A stretch of DNA of 64,000 nt from positions 62,824,042 to 62,888,041 of the forward strand of contig CM060734.1 of the NCBI GenBank assembly GCA_030704615.1, written 5' to 3'. The stretch comes from Takakia lepidozioides (taxonomy: Eukaryota > Streptophyta > Takakiopsida > Takakiales > Takakiaceae). Made by a program: the position numbers and the translations under genes. The notes below the pieces were generated by a model, which worked only from the letters and a program-made list of their open reading frames with translations, was not told where the DNA came from and did not search any database. This document shows positions 47,536 to 58,522 of the stretch, piece by piece; the first letter of the stretch is position 1; each line of letters begins with the position of its first letter.

Positions 47536-48342
47536 GGTGTACAGGTTGGCTCTTCGGCAGCAAAGTTTGTGTCAAAACAAAATGTGTGCTTTTCACTTTG
47601 GTCACAGACTAATCACATTTTCAAGCTATAGCTACACCTGAAGGCTTTGAAGTAGCATCTTGGAGATCACAACCTGGCTGGCTACACAACTGAGTGGGAG
47701 GACGAAATCAACTGGCGTCATTGCAAGAAGTGAAATTCAAAAATCAGAACCCACTTGAATTTCAAGCTTTGAAGCTCTTCTGCTGGGTCATTGACAGTGG
47801 AGTCATTCCTTCTCATAGGTCTAGTCTCTGTATTTGGCTGTGTTTGATTCAACATCTCAGGACCTGTTAGATTGAAACTTTGCCATTCATAAGACTCACT
47901 GAGATCGTGTGTCTTCTTTTTCGATTTCTGTATATAGGTGCCTGCCTCTGTGTTCTCTTCTGAAGTGCTAAAGCACTTTCTTCAATTTCAAAGAGTGTCG
48001 GGAGTCTACCTAATACTCTTATGGATTTCTTAGTCTGATATTTACCCTTACTTGCATAAGACGTGGGTACAATAACCGTCTTTGTAAAGCCTCATGGCAC
48101 TTAATAGGTTATGTTTCCTTGTTGAATGAATTTGCCCTTCCTCTGGGAAGGGCCTGAATTGTGAGCTGTTGCACCCAGGTTTCCTTTCAAAATATTAAAA
48201 AAAGTTCCATGATTTGTGTTCACAATGTGCTAACTGTTGAATTCAATGGCTTCATTCTGTATTTGCAAGAATAAGGCCACAATATGACATTTCAATGCTC
48301 ACATTAGCAGCACTGCAACTCCATTCATGCAGGTTGCTCATT
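47536..48342. other. 3' flank of the PPR-DYW gene
   Basis: No coding signal recognised. The sequence contains the 3' untranslated region and terminator area of the minus-strand PPR gene. Confidence 0.4.
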
Positions 48343-50946
48343 TTACCAGTAATCGCCACAAGAACAAACCCCATCCTGGAAGCTATGAAAGCGATTGGCA
48401 TCCCGTACAATAATTGCTCGCCCAACAATCTTGGAGATGAACTTGGTGGCTGTGTGGCAATCGCCACACACCCGAAGGTTCTTGATGAGACGGAGAGGCA
48501 TCCCAGGGGCCGTGTTGATGAGCCCAAACGCAATGGCCAGCTTCTCACTGTGAAGACCAAGAGAGGATTCCTTCTGCTCTTCCTCCACATTATGTAATGC
48601 AAAGCGCATGTCAGGCACATATCCAGCCTCCTTCATCTGCCTAGACAATTTCTTCAGCTCACAAAGGATTTCCTCAGCTTGTGGATGCAGTTTTTCATCT
48701 ACAATGAATGTATGCATCCGGTTGTTGACCTCGATGCAGCAGCAACCTAGCTCCTTTCTGACACCTCTGGATTTCATCATTTTTCTCACTTTTGCAGTAT
48801 CTTCCCACCTGCCAGCCGCTGCATAGATGTTCGATAGCAGCACATAGGTTGCAGCATGCTGGGGATCCCACATGAGAAGGCATTTTGCCACACGTTCTGC
48901 CACCTCTACGTTTCCATGAATTCTGCAGGCACCAAGCAAGGCTCCCCATGCTGCAGGAGCTGGTTCCGTTGGCAATTGATTGACGAAGTGCTCTGCCTCA
49001 TCCAATCGCCCTGCACGACCCAGGAGGTCCACCATGCAGCCAAAATGCTCCACTGTAGGAGTGAGGCCATGCTTTCGACTCAAGGAATCAAAGTAGTGCA
49101 TCCCTTCATCCACTAGTCCCACGTGGCTACATGCAGAGAGAACACATACAAAAGTAATACCATTCGGCTTCAGCCCTTCCTGTTGCATTTCTTCAAATAG
49201 TTGCAGGGCCTCCGTACCACACCCATGTTGAGCATATCCTGCAATCATCGCAGTCCATGAGACCACATCTCCCTTAGCCAGATTGTCAAACACTAGGCGG
49301 GCAGCCTGTATGTCCCCACATTTGGCATACATGGCAATAAGGGCAGTGTCCAGAATGATGTTTGGTTCCATTCCAGCTTTGATGATGTCAGCGTGAACCT
49401 CTTTGCCCTTTTCCAGGGCTGCCAGGGTAGCACACGCATTGAGAGCGCAAACAAATGTGACATTATCGGGCATCCCCCCTCCTCGTATCATTTGCTCATA
49501 CATTGCCAAAGCCTCTGTACCGCACCCATGCTGAGCATATCCTGCAATCATGGCACTCCATGTGACCACATTTCGTTGAGCCATGTTGTCAAATACTTGG
49601 CGTGCATCACTTATGTTGCCACATTTGGCATACATGTTGACAAGGGTAGTCTCTAGAATGGTATCTGTCACAATTCCAGCTTTGATGATGTTAGCGTGGA
49701 CCTCTTTGCCCTTTTCCAGGGCTACCAGGCTCGAACATGCATTAAGAACACAAACGAATGTGACCTGGTCGGGCATCACCCCTTCCCGAAGCATGTGCTC
49801 ATAGGTGTCCAAAGCCTCCCTACCAAATCCATGCTGAGCATATCCTGATATCATTGCGCTCCATGATACCACATTTCGTTGAGCCATATTGTCAAACACT
49901 TGATGTGCATCCTTCATGCTCCCGCATTTGGCATACATGTCAACAAGGGTACTTTGCAGAATGATATTTGGCTCAATTCCAGCTTTGACGATATCATCAT
50001 GGACCTCTTTGCCCTTTCCCAGGGCTGTTAGGCTGGCACACGCATTGAGAACACAAACGAATGTCACTTGGTCGGGCTTCCCCCCTTCCTGTATCATTTG
50101 CTCATACATGTCTAAAGCCTCCCTACCGCACCCATGTTGAGCATATCCTCCGATCATTGCATTCCATGACACCACATTTTTCTGAGCCATACTGCTGAAC
50201 ACTTGACGTGCATCCTTCATGCTTCCACACTTGCAATACGTGTTGACGAGGGTATTCTCCAGAAAAATATCTGGAGTAATCCCAGCTTTGAGGATGTCAG
50301 CATGTACCTCTCTGCCTTTTTCCAGAGTGGCACAGGCCTTGAGAATACAAGTAAACATGACGTTGTCAGGCGTCAACCCTTCTCGTCTCATTTGCTCATA
50401 GATCTCTAAAGCCTCCCTACCACACCCATGCTTGGCATATCCTGCCATCATTATGGTCCATGTAAACATATCTCGTTCAGGCATTTTGTCAAACACCAGT
50501 CGGGCCTCTACTGGTCTCCCGCACTTGGCATACATGTTAACAAGAGTGTTGTATAGAGAGACATTTGGCTTGAATCCACTTTGAATAATATGGCCATGCA
50601 CCTGCTTTCCTTCTGCTAAGCTTTTCAACTTGATGCACTCCTGCAACAGACAGACATATGTACTGAAGTCTGCAGAAGAGCCTCCTTGGTTCAGAATGTG
50701 CAGTGCCTTTTTCAGTTGCCCAGCCTTACAAAGTGTCCTCACATACCCGCAAGTGTCAGAAGAGTTCTTGTGGACACCCTCTCTTGGTCCAAAAGCAGTC
50801 GTTACTGTAGAGATGCCTAATTGTAACAATGGTGCTGCTGCTTCAAGTTGGCCATCTACCCATGAGGGTTTCTTGCAGCTATCAATCCACAGTGCCTCGT
50901 TGGTACTCTTGTTCTTGATATCTGGGCCTCTGGAATTTATCTGCAC
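48343..50946 (-). CDS. PLS-class PPR protein with E and DYW domains (organelle RNA editing factor)
   Basis: DYW-type PPR proteins bind specific RNA sites in chloroplasts or mitochondria and deaminate cytidine to uridine. The frame is open for 867 codons without introns. After a poorly conserved N-terminus of about 90 residues come about five P-L-S triplets of roughly 101 residues (five YxKCG motifs, and repeated GYAQHG with GREAL or GTEAL), then E1/E2 motifs, then a C-terminal DYW domain. The cytidine-deaminase signature is present: HSEKLA with His799 and Glu801, and CGDC with Cys827 and Cys830. The protein ends exactly at DYW. The middle triplets are very similar to each other, so the array expanded by internal duplication. 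No ATG precedes the first PPR motif in this frame: GTG is at 50946 and an in-frame TGA at 50970-50968. The true start is therefore in an upstream exon, non-AUG, or lost. Confidence 0.95.
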   Translation of the reverse strand: MQINSRGPDIKNKSTNEALWIDSCKKPSWVDGQLEAAAPLLQLGISTVTTAFGPREGVHKNSSDTCGYVRTLCKAGQLKKALHILNQGGSSADFSTYVCLLQECIKLKSLAEGKQVHGHIIQSGFKPNVSLYNTLVNMYAKCGRPVEARLVFDKMPERDMFTWTIMMAGYAKHGCGREALEIYEQMRREGLTPDNVMFTCILKACATLEKGREVHADILKAGITPDIFLENTLVNTYCKCGSMKDARQVFSSMAQKNVVSWNAMIGGYAQHGCGREALDMYEQMIQEGGKPDQVTFVCVLNACASLTALGKGKEVHDDIVKAGIEPNIILQSTLVDMYAKCGSMKDAHQVFDNMAQRNVVSWSAMISGYAQHGFGREALDTYEHMLREGVMPDQVTFVCVLNACSSLVALEKGKEVHANIIKAGIVTDTILETTLVNMYAKCGNISDARQVFDNMAQRNVVTWSAMIAGYAQHGCGTEALAMYEQMIRGGGMPDNVTFVCALNACATLAALEKGKEVHADIIKAGMEPNIILDTALIAMYAKCGDIQAARLVFDNLAKGDVVSWTAMIAGYAQHGCGTEALQLFEEMQQEGLKPNGITFVCVLSACSHVGLVDEGMHYFDSLSRKHGLTPTVEHFGCMVDLLGRAGRLDEAEHFVNQLPTEPAPAAWGALLGACRIHGNVEVAERVAKCLLMWDPQHAATYVLLSNIYAAAGRWEDTAKVRKMMKSRGVRKELGCCCIEVNNRMHTFIVDEKLHPQAEEILCELKKLSRQMKEAGYVPDMRFALHNVEEEQKESSLGLHSEKLAIAFGLINTAPGMPLRLIKNLRVCGDCHTATKFISKIVGRAIIVRDANRFHSFQDGVCSCGDYW

Positions 50947-50970
50947 CCACTCTCCATCTTGCCTCCTTCA

Positions 50971-51969
50971 GCTATCCTTGCTTCAAGAAACATTGCCCGA
51001 AGTACTGGACAATGACAACCCATAGTTTACCCCACCCCTATCTACCAAACACTAGTTCCTATGCTGACTGGCACGACCCAACAAAAAGTGGGTGGGGGAG
51101 AGAAAGAAGAAAGAAAGCAAGAAACAGAGAGGAATGATTTGGTCCCTAGCCAGGGAAAATGTGGACAGAAGAGGGAGAGAGAGAGTTTATAGGACTTGTC
51201 TTGTCTCGACAAGAAAGGATCTGTCTATTGCAGACTAGACCGAAAACTTACAGACAAAACAGCCTTCAAAGAAGGCACCATCACATTTCCTCTTGATCCA
51301 AACTCAACATTGACTCCATATCCATAGAGGTGATTGGGGTGAGTGGCGGTGTAATTATATATCATCAAATACAGGTTTTCCTCCCATCTTACATTTACCA
51401 CAGACATTTACCACATTTTCATCAACTGTTATACTGCTCCATGATAGAGAGTAGGAGATAGCTCTGTGTAGTAGCAGATAGTGGAAGGCACAAAAACCCT
51501 ATTTCCACTTTGGCATAAGAAAGGATAATCCAAAATAGACTATCAAATTTCTCGTAAGAGAAATATAAGAAACAGATATGTGCTGCTTTCAGAAGTATTA
51601 GAGAGGGGGAGAGAGAGAGAGTGTGGCGTGTCCTTGCAGACGTTGGCTATGAAATACACTTGAAGGACTAATTCTCACTGGATATGAAATCTCGGAGGGT
51701 CAATTGCGGGATCCCAACCCACTGGGCTCATACTGCTGTGCACAGTCAATGAAAGACTCTGATTACAGGAGATTGTGGCAAATTCAGCTCTTCCATTAAC
51801 ATCATGTTATACATGCAAACACATGTTATAGGTGTGAATGTGGTTGTCCACTCCAAGGGATTGATTGTAGATTAATACGTTGGTATTGCCCAGATACTAG
51901 AAAGCATAAGCAGGCTCCAGCAAGCTCAACTATTCATCTAGCTTTCAACATAGGTAAGGCATGTTGGAA
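50971..51969. other. 5' flank of the PPR-DYW gene
   Basis: On the minus strand this includes pyrimidine-rich sequence (51190-51080, CTCTCTCTCC and TTTCTTTCTTC) upstream of an out-of-frame ATG near 51027, which would fit a 5' leader or a leader intron. No other gene is supported. Confidence 0.4.
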
Positions 51970-51978
51970 ACAAAGAGA

Positions 51979-52054
51979 TTGTACTCATAAGACGTTGTTT
52001 GCCGTAGCCTTGTGGCCATTGACCCCGCGCCCAGTTTGAGCGGAAACCAAAGGG
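51979..52054 (-). mobile_element. LINE-A tail-only insertion (76 bp)
   Basis: This is a 76-bp extremely 5'-truncated LINE-A copy. It is bounded by ACAAAGAGA at 51970-51978 and again at 52055-52063, which fits its own target duplication. It immediately adjoins the longer copy to the right. Confidence 0.85.
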
Positions 52055-52063
52055 ACAAAGAGA

Positions 52064-53059
52064 TTGTACTCATAAGACGTTGTTTGCCGTAGCCTTGTGG
52101 CCATTGACCCCGCGCCCAGTTTGAGCGGGAACAAAAGGGACAGAACCTACCTCTGTCAGGGGCTGACGTTGGTAGTAAGACTTACCTCCATATAAAGAAT
52201 TAATCCGGGTTTTCCAGATATCCTCTAGAAATCCCTTCACACAAGCATCAATCTGCTGTGTGTGATTTGCCCAAAAACTAGGCCTCAGGAGGGCCTGGGC
52301 TTTTGGCTCAGCCTCGAGACTTTCAAAGTTGGTAAACAGGGGTACAGGCACAATTCCCTTAATAGATTTGAAGAGAGCGTCTCTTTGGTGAGAGAACCCC
52401 GGACAGTGTATCAGAAAATGAATACTGTCTTCAGATTGCCCACACAACGGGCAATTGCACTCTCCCTTTCCTCTCTGATTCTGTTTGCTGTTCAAAGGTA
52501 GGCTTCCTGCCCTGAGTTTAAATTTCAGTCTAGTGCCGAGAGTGGGTAGACCCTTGAGGTCATCCAAGATATCCTCCCCCATGTCACAGACTGGAAACAA
52601 GTTCAGGGAAGTTTTCTGCCTAACTTCATTTTCATCAGACAATCTCATGGCAACAGACATGGCTGAGGACACTACAGCCTCTAAGTCACATTTATCCAGC
52701 AGGGTCAAGACTTGCGGATCCAGGTCCAGGTCCTTGAGGATCTCTTCTACTCTCTTCTGCCAGGACTTAGCCTGTTTGACAGGGCGGTCCTGTTTCCAAG
52801 ATATAGAGTCGATTAGTTTAGGATATCTGGTGTTGGGCATATGTTGCAGCTGACCCCACCATCTGACCTTGAATTCATCTCGTCGGGAGCTTAAGGACGG
52901 AATGCCAAACTCACCCCGAACAGCCACATTGGCTGTTTTGGAGCATGCTGACATACACTCCTTAAGCACCCCCACTTGAATGGATTCTAGAGACTTAGCC
53001 TGGTTGGAGTTATCAACCCATATAGCAGATCCGTACTCCAAGGCAGGTCTAATAACGCG
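52064..53059 (-). mobile_element. LINE-A, 5'-truncated copy with open frame
   Basis: This 996-bp copy is bounded by ACAAAGAGA at 52055-52063 and 53060-53068. It keeps an open minus-strand frame of 323 codons (53041-52070) for the C-terminal part of the LINE polyprotein, including the CNCPLCGQSEDSIHFLIHC zinc knuckle. It is nearly identical to the 21.8-kb copy, so both are young. Confidence 0.93.
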
Positions 53060-53068
53060 ACAAAGAGA

Positions 53069-54329
53069 GAAAGGGAGAGACTGTGGCCGCTATCGTTCAT
53101 TTGCAAGATAGTTTTAAGATCCATCTTATTGTCTGCCTTCCACTGGAACACAACTTGCCCTTACCTTTTGGCCTTGATAATGCCAGCACTGATAGGGCTT
53201 TAAGAAGTATGTGTTCTGAAGCTTCTCCTCATCTCTACTTGGGCTCGTTGGATATTTGCCTGCCATCCCAGTAGCTTAACATGTCAGAAAAGCTCAGACC
53301 CATAAGAGATCCACCAGGCAAGCCAACTTACAAATCGCATAATGAAAAAAAAGTGTTCCTGTTGGTTCAGCGCACCCCAAGTGGAGACCTAGAAAGAAAG
53401 GGAGGGGCCAAAAGGTGATCCATCTAATACAGGATGAAAAAACGCCGGAATTTTTGTGGCATGAAGAATGATACACTGACTAAATCCTGGAAAGGGAACC
53501 ATAACAATGGTCCATCCAGTAATAGTCACAGGCACTAACAGATTAACATTCTATGGAGACATCTATCTTGTCAAAGTGCCTGTATGAGATGGTGTATCTA
53601 GCGAAATCTTATCCGTATCATAGGAGAATTTTATGATACTTACTCCTAGCTGCTTCCAGCTTCTCCAATTCACCATCTATCCATGGAGGTGTCTTGTAGC
53701 TGTCAATGCACAATGCCTGGTCCATACTCCTGCACTTGCAATCTGGTCCTTTGGGATTGATCTGCACCGACCTTGCCTCTTTAGGTCACCCCTGATTCTG
53801 AAGCATGCATACATTTTCTCCCCTGACCGCAAGTAGCTGGCAACAATAACCTACAAATGACATAGAAAACGCCCTACCCGTGCCAACAGCACACTCGTGG
53901 CCGTGGTTGCTGTGCCAGTTGCCAAAAGGGAGAGAGTGTAGGCATTGATCGATGCACAGCGTCACCTCAAAGGATTAGTCCCCAGGACCTAATCAGCCCC
54001 AAGCCGTTGGAGATTTCAGGCACCAGACCTCGAATTTCCACACTGCTCGCACAACCAACAACAATCCACGTTCAGGAAATTGAGTTCTGATTAATGGGCT
54101 GGCAGTGACCTCATACTAGAAAGCACGAGATACATTCCAGCACTGCCCTCCAGCCCTCTATCTTGCAAGTGGCAAGTGGTCGTGTAGTCACAGGAATTGA
54201 GTGCCATTAATTGGATGGCACACTAGAAATGATGACCACAGCTCCACTAGCCCTGGCAATAAGCCTGTGGTTCCAATGCCAGGAGAAACAGGGCCGCCAG
54301 GGGGAGAGGGGAAGAGATACAGTGCCTCA
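53069..54329. other. Intergenic, with a PPR 5' fragment
   Basis: Apart from the PPR-like scrap listed separately (53640-53810), nothing recognisable is present. Confidence 0.4.
53640..53810 (-). pseudogene. PPR gene 5'-end fragment
   Basis: The minus strand aligns with the N-terminal end of the intact PPR-DYW gene (50845-50965). It reads SVQINPKGPDCK and SYKTPPWIDGELEKLEAA, against VQINSRGPDIK and SCKKPSWVDGQLEAAA in the intact gene. No PPR motifs follow. It is an old duplicate of the gene's 5' end and supports the idea that this N-terminal peptide is genuinely coding. Confidence 0.7.
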
Positions 54330-54800
54330 TTAAATTGTGAGAATGTTTTCAAAGAATCGTATGCCTAATTCTGCTGTAATATCAACGGCATTCACCTTAC
54401 GACCTCGATTGTCCGAGGACTGGGGTCTGCAAAACATTCGTTCCAAAGCTTCTCCAGGTTGGTAGTTGGGCTTTCTAGTGCATGTGTGGACTCCTTGTTG
54501 ATACCCTTGTAGATAAACTTCGTGCTTCTGTACTTGGCTCCACTGCCCCACAAGTGACTGGAATCTGCTCAAGACAAATCTCATAGCAGTGCGTTGTGGA
54601 AACTGCAGCGAGGTCTCGTCCTGAGGGTATACCTCACTCCTTATTGAAGCAATCAGCGCGGGACCAGGCTTGCCGGTAGCGTGGCATGCGCACCCCGGAA
54701 TCCCTGGAGACCAGAGCGAGGAGGCCATGCTGCATGCCCTTCCTGCTGCTCCTCCTTTTGCAGAGGCCAGTCCAAGTTGCTTCCACTCCGTAAACCCCAC
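54330..54800 (-). CDS. Unidentified open frame, 156 codons
   Basis: A minus-strand open frame contains MASSLWSPGIPG (from an internal ATG) and runs to a stop at 54330. No domain is recognised, and composition is not obviously biased. It could be a small gene, a first exon or chance. There is no support from neighbours. Confidence 0.25.
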   Translation of the reverse strand: MGFTEWKQLGLASAKGGAAGRACSMASSLWSPGIPGCACHATGKPGPALIASIRSEVYPQDETSLQFPQRTAMRFVLSRFQSLVGQWSQVQKHEVYLQGYQQGVHTCTRKPNYQPGEALERMFCRPQSSDNRGRKVNAVDITAELGIRFFENILTI

Positions 54801-56476
54801 CGGATTGCTTGTATCTCTTCATCCAACCCCCCTCGCTATGTATCTTTGCTTTACTTTGCTGCTTCACTGCGGAGAGTGGTTGATGCGCATTTGGTAGACA
54901 AAATTTTGGGTACACAAAGTCTCTTTCTCTGGGCTACAAGCACGCTCTTCTTGTTTTATCAATGTCACCATCAGTCTGACTGCGTTCTTTGGATATTTCC
55001 CAACTTTTCAGACCTTTAGACCTTCGGAATGGAGGTAAATTTGGAGTGATTGTTCATGCATGTGGAAGTTGCAAGAGTAGCGCAGTGTGGATGTACCATC
55101 TGCCTACTCTCTTGTACAGACATACTTTGACAGCATTCTCATTTGTTTCAATCCAAAGCCCACACTTGTTCCTCACTCACACATCCTCGATTCAACCAAC
55201 ACTCCATCTCGCAGGAGAGCCGCCAAAGTAGTGTATAGTCCACTAGTCTTGCCCTCATCGAACCCAAATTGAACTTGGTTTTACTAGTTCCATTATGTGC
55301 GGGGCAAGGGCAGCTGATGAGGCCCTCCCGCTGTTTAAGAATGCATGAACAGGGCAGAAGCCCAAGTTCAGGCGTTCGAAAAGATGGAAGGCCCAAGTCA
55401 GCTGCCCTTCACCTGCATAAAAAACTTCCCTGCCGCCCTTCACCAGCCCCCCAAAGTCATCATCTTCCTAGGTGTCTTAGGCCTGACATAAGGTATGTCC
55501 TCCTGTCAGGATTGAGAACTTCCGTCTGAGAAGGAAGGTAACGATTTTAACAAAGGAAATTTCTAGGCAGCTATCTAGGCTTTCACAGAAGCCCCATTTA
55601 TAATAAAAGATAGCAGTGTGGGGCACTTCAACTTCACTCCAGACCTTGGCCCCTCTTTGCTCGCGGTGAGATACATCCAGTTCAAGACCATTACACAAGG
55701 GAAAGATCCATGGGATTGGTAGAAAGCAAATGGTGTCGCAAGTCCTCAATGTATATGTTCATCATGGGAAAACTGAGAGACGAAGCTCTTGTGATCATTA
55801 CTGCCATCAGTACCAACAAAACTGATCCTAGCAAGCAGACAAGCTAAGACCTTTACTTCCAAATTCTAAATAAATCAAAAGCTAAATGACCGAAAACGTC
55901 TGTCGTTGTAGATCGTGAAGAGAACAATAAAAACTTTGCTATAGCACAACATAGGCCCATCTGCATTTCCACTAAAACCAAGCAGTACAACAAGTACTCT
56001 TCAACATTGCTCTCACTGTCAGTGCTGGCTTCATACAGAAAAGAATTAAACCTATTGCTGCATTTAACAAACCGAGGTGGGCAGCAAAAGGTGTACAAAG
56101 ATTGATCTACCTATCCTGCTCTAAAACCTACTATATAATTGAGTGTCAAGTATTCACTTAAAACTACACCACATTCTCTCAATGAGATACTTCAGATACC
56201 TTGCTGGACATAGGACATCATCAGCAGCACAGTGCATGTGATCGGCATGGTCTTCATTTAGTACTTTTTAGTTACCTTTCACCCTTAGTTTCATATGGGA
56301 ATACTGATACTGCATCCTCTTCTTCGACTCTTCTTGCTACTCAGGAATCGACACAACCTCTCATTCATATCCTTTGGTTTTCAGCCGGTACCTTACCTCA
56401 ATCCTAGCTCTGATTATTAACATAAGTTTACCCTAATTAGTCAGAAGACAAACAGAATAAACACTATTAGTGAGTG
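54801..56476. other. Intergenic, 3' flank of the SPX gene
   Basis: No gene recognised. Several short open frames on both strands have no domain features. Confidence 0.4.
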
Positions 56477-58522
56477 TTATTGGGTCACGGCAATAGGAGC
56501 AATTGTCCTCTCATCTATCACAACACCAAAGCGCTCTTCACTATCAACCCGATTGATGGGAGGTAGAGACAATACACTGCGTGTAGAGCTCCCCTGTCGT
56601 ATGTCCTGGATAGTTCGGAGCGCAGCAACTGTACTCCTGTAGATTGCCTCTACAGCTTCCCCTGGCATAGAAGATGGGTCCTGAGCTCTGTTGGAGGAGT
56701 CCGGATGGCAGCTAGTACCACTCCCACCCTGTTCGGACTCTGAGTAGATGGTCTCTTCCGGAGCAGAAACAGGGAACAGTGAATGCAAGTTCTTCTCACA
56801 CTCCCGCACCAGCTTCGAGAGAAGCTCAGTGGTGAAGAAAGGCTGTAGCAACACACTTTGGATGAAGGGCAAGCGCAGCACAGCACCTGTGCGTTTGTCA
56901 TGTTTCTTCAAAATCTTGACAAGCCCTGTACACACAAACCTTTTTAAGTGCTCGAGGACCGGGCGGGAGGGGGGAAGAAGGTCACCCCATCACAGAAAGA
57001 AAATACAACAAATAACTGACTCCAATCACATTCCCTGCAACAAATGCCCCCGTGCTTTCCTATCTGTCTTCCCATCTGCCCATTTGCATGCAGATCAAAC
57101 CCCCTCAGGGTTTACACAGGGTTAACACCTCAGAGGGAGATGTTAACCCTAAAGCAAAAGTCTAGTAGATGTCATGGACAATGTCCACAAGGACTCCAGC
57201 TTACTTGAACTTACCAGTGTAATTGAGGGAGCTGTAGTTTTCCAGCAGAACCATCTCACCATGAAATGTAACAATATCTCTCAGAATTCTCAGCAATTCA
57301 TCATTGGTAACGCTCTCTGGCCGGTAAGCGCCACTGGGGCCTCTCTTCTCCTTCACTGTCTCTATCCTGTCTTTCAATTCCTGCACATCAGACACAGACG
57401 GGCCATATAGTAACCACATGTGAGAAAGAACTAGCAACCAGCACTTGCAAGAGGCCTACACACTTCATAGCTATGCAAGAGCATAAGTTCCATTGATGGA
57501 TCACATTAGTGCGGATCAATGAAAGACTCGCCCGCTGGGGCATAAAATCCCCTCCTATGCCCACACCTGGCAGTGGCTATGAACTTAATCACAAGTGGCT
57601 GAGACTTAGCTAGGTTGAGTTTGTACTGCCTGAGGCAGTTTCCTTAGGAGAGTTCTCTCCTGGGGGAGGACCCAGTTCTCCGAAAAGTAGACTTTCTTGG
57701 ACGGGGTACAAGAAGACATACAAAACAGGACATCCTTCGAGGGTGGTCAGACCCAGCTGCACACTATTTAGAACAAAGCGAGGCAGCATTTTGGTATGAC
57801 TTCACCCTGGTCGGCAAGTGTGCCAAAAACTAATGTCATAAGACAAGACACTAGACAGGATTAGCCAAAGGCAAGAGTGCTACCTGTAGGCGGATAACAT
57901 ATTCCTCTTCCTTCTCAATGAAGAACTTGTTGAACTTGTTGAGCTCAATGTTGAGCAGCCTAATGAAATCCATCTCTGACGCTGTCAGTAACCTGCTCTC
58001 CCCTGCCCTGTCAAGCCGTCCTTCATTTCGTTTTCTTAGACCTTTCTGTGCACCAATTTCCATTCTACTGCCACTGCAATCAGGGTTGGTTTTTGGCAGC
58101 AAAACCACTCCATTTCCATCCTCGTTACCCGCAGAAGTTTCCCCTTCGAGATTCCTTGTTCCCTTTCCACTGCTTCCCTCTTCCCTGCGGACTACGGCCT
58201 GCTCTTCCCCAGCCAATTTCATCTTCTTAGCGCTCCCGCTCCCACCGTGTGCACACAGGGCTTCCCTCTGCATGGACTTTTCGACAGCGGCAGGCCCTCC
58301 TCCCTCACTACCCCTTCGGAGCTCCTGATCGACTGCATCCACCGCCGAGGGAGAGAACTGATCCGCAGGGCTGGGAGGGCCATCAAATGCAGCCTCTGTA
58401 AAACAATCCGGGGCCGCTATACGCTTCAACCTCTTTTTGAGCTGTTTGTATGACAGGAACTTGTCTCTCCATTCTGGCAGGGTCTCATCTATCTGGCTCT
58501 GCAACCGCTTCCCGAACTTCAT
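56477..58522 (-). CDS. SPX: SPX-domain protein (inositol pyrophosphate/phosphate sensor)
   Basis: Stand-alone plant SPX proteins bind inositol pyrophosphates and, when phosphate is ample, sequester PHR transcription factors. Three exons join in phase: 58522-57884, 57380-57215 and 56925-56477, giving 417 residues. The SPX domain is split by a long insertion: the N-terminal helix is [18 protein letters not shown] with YKQLKKRLK (residues 1-40), then a Gly/Ser/Glu-rich spacer of about 130 residues, then [20 protein letters not shown], then [20 protein letters not shown] and LKKHDKRTG (to about 282), and [18 protein letters not shown]. The lysine patch (K-K-x-x-x in YKQLKKRLK and KILKKHDK) is the ligand-binding surface. 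No EXS, RING or MFS domain follows, so it is a plain SPX protein. The ATG at 58522 is chosen because the SPX domain must start MKFGK; the open frame continues upstream to about 58723 but with unrelated sequence. Confidence 0.95.
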
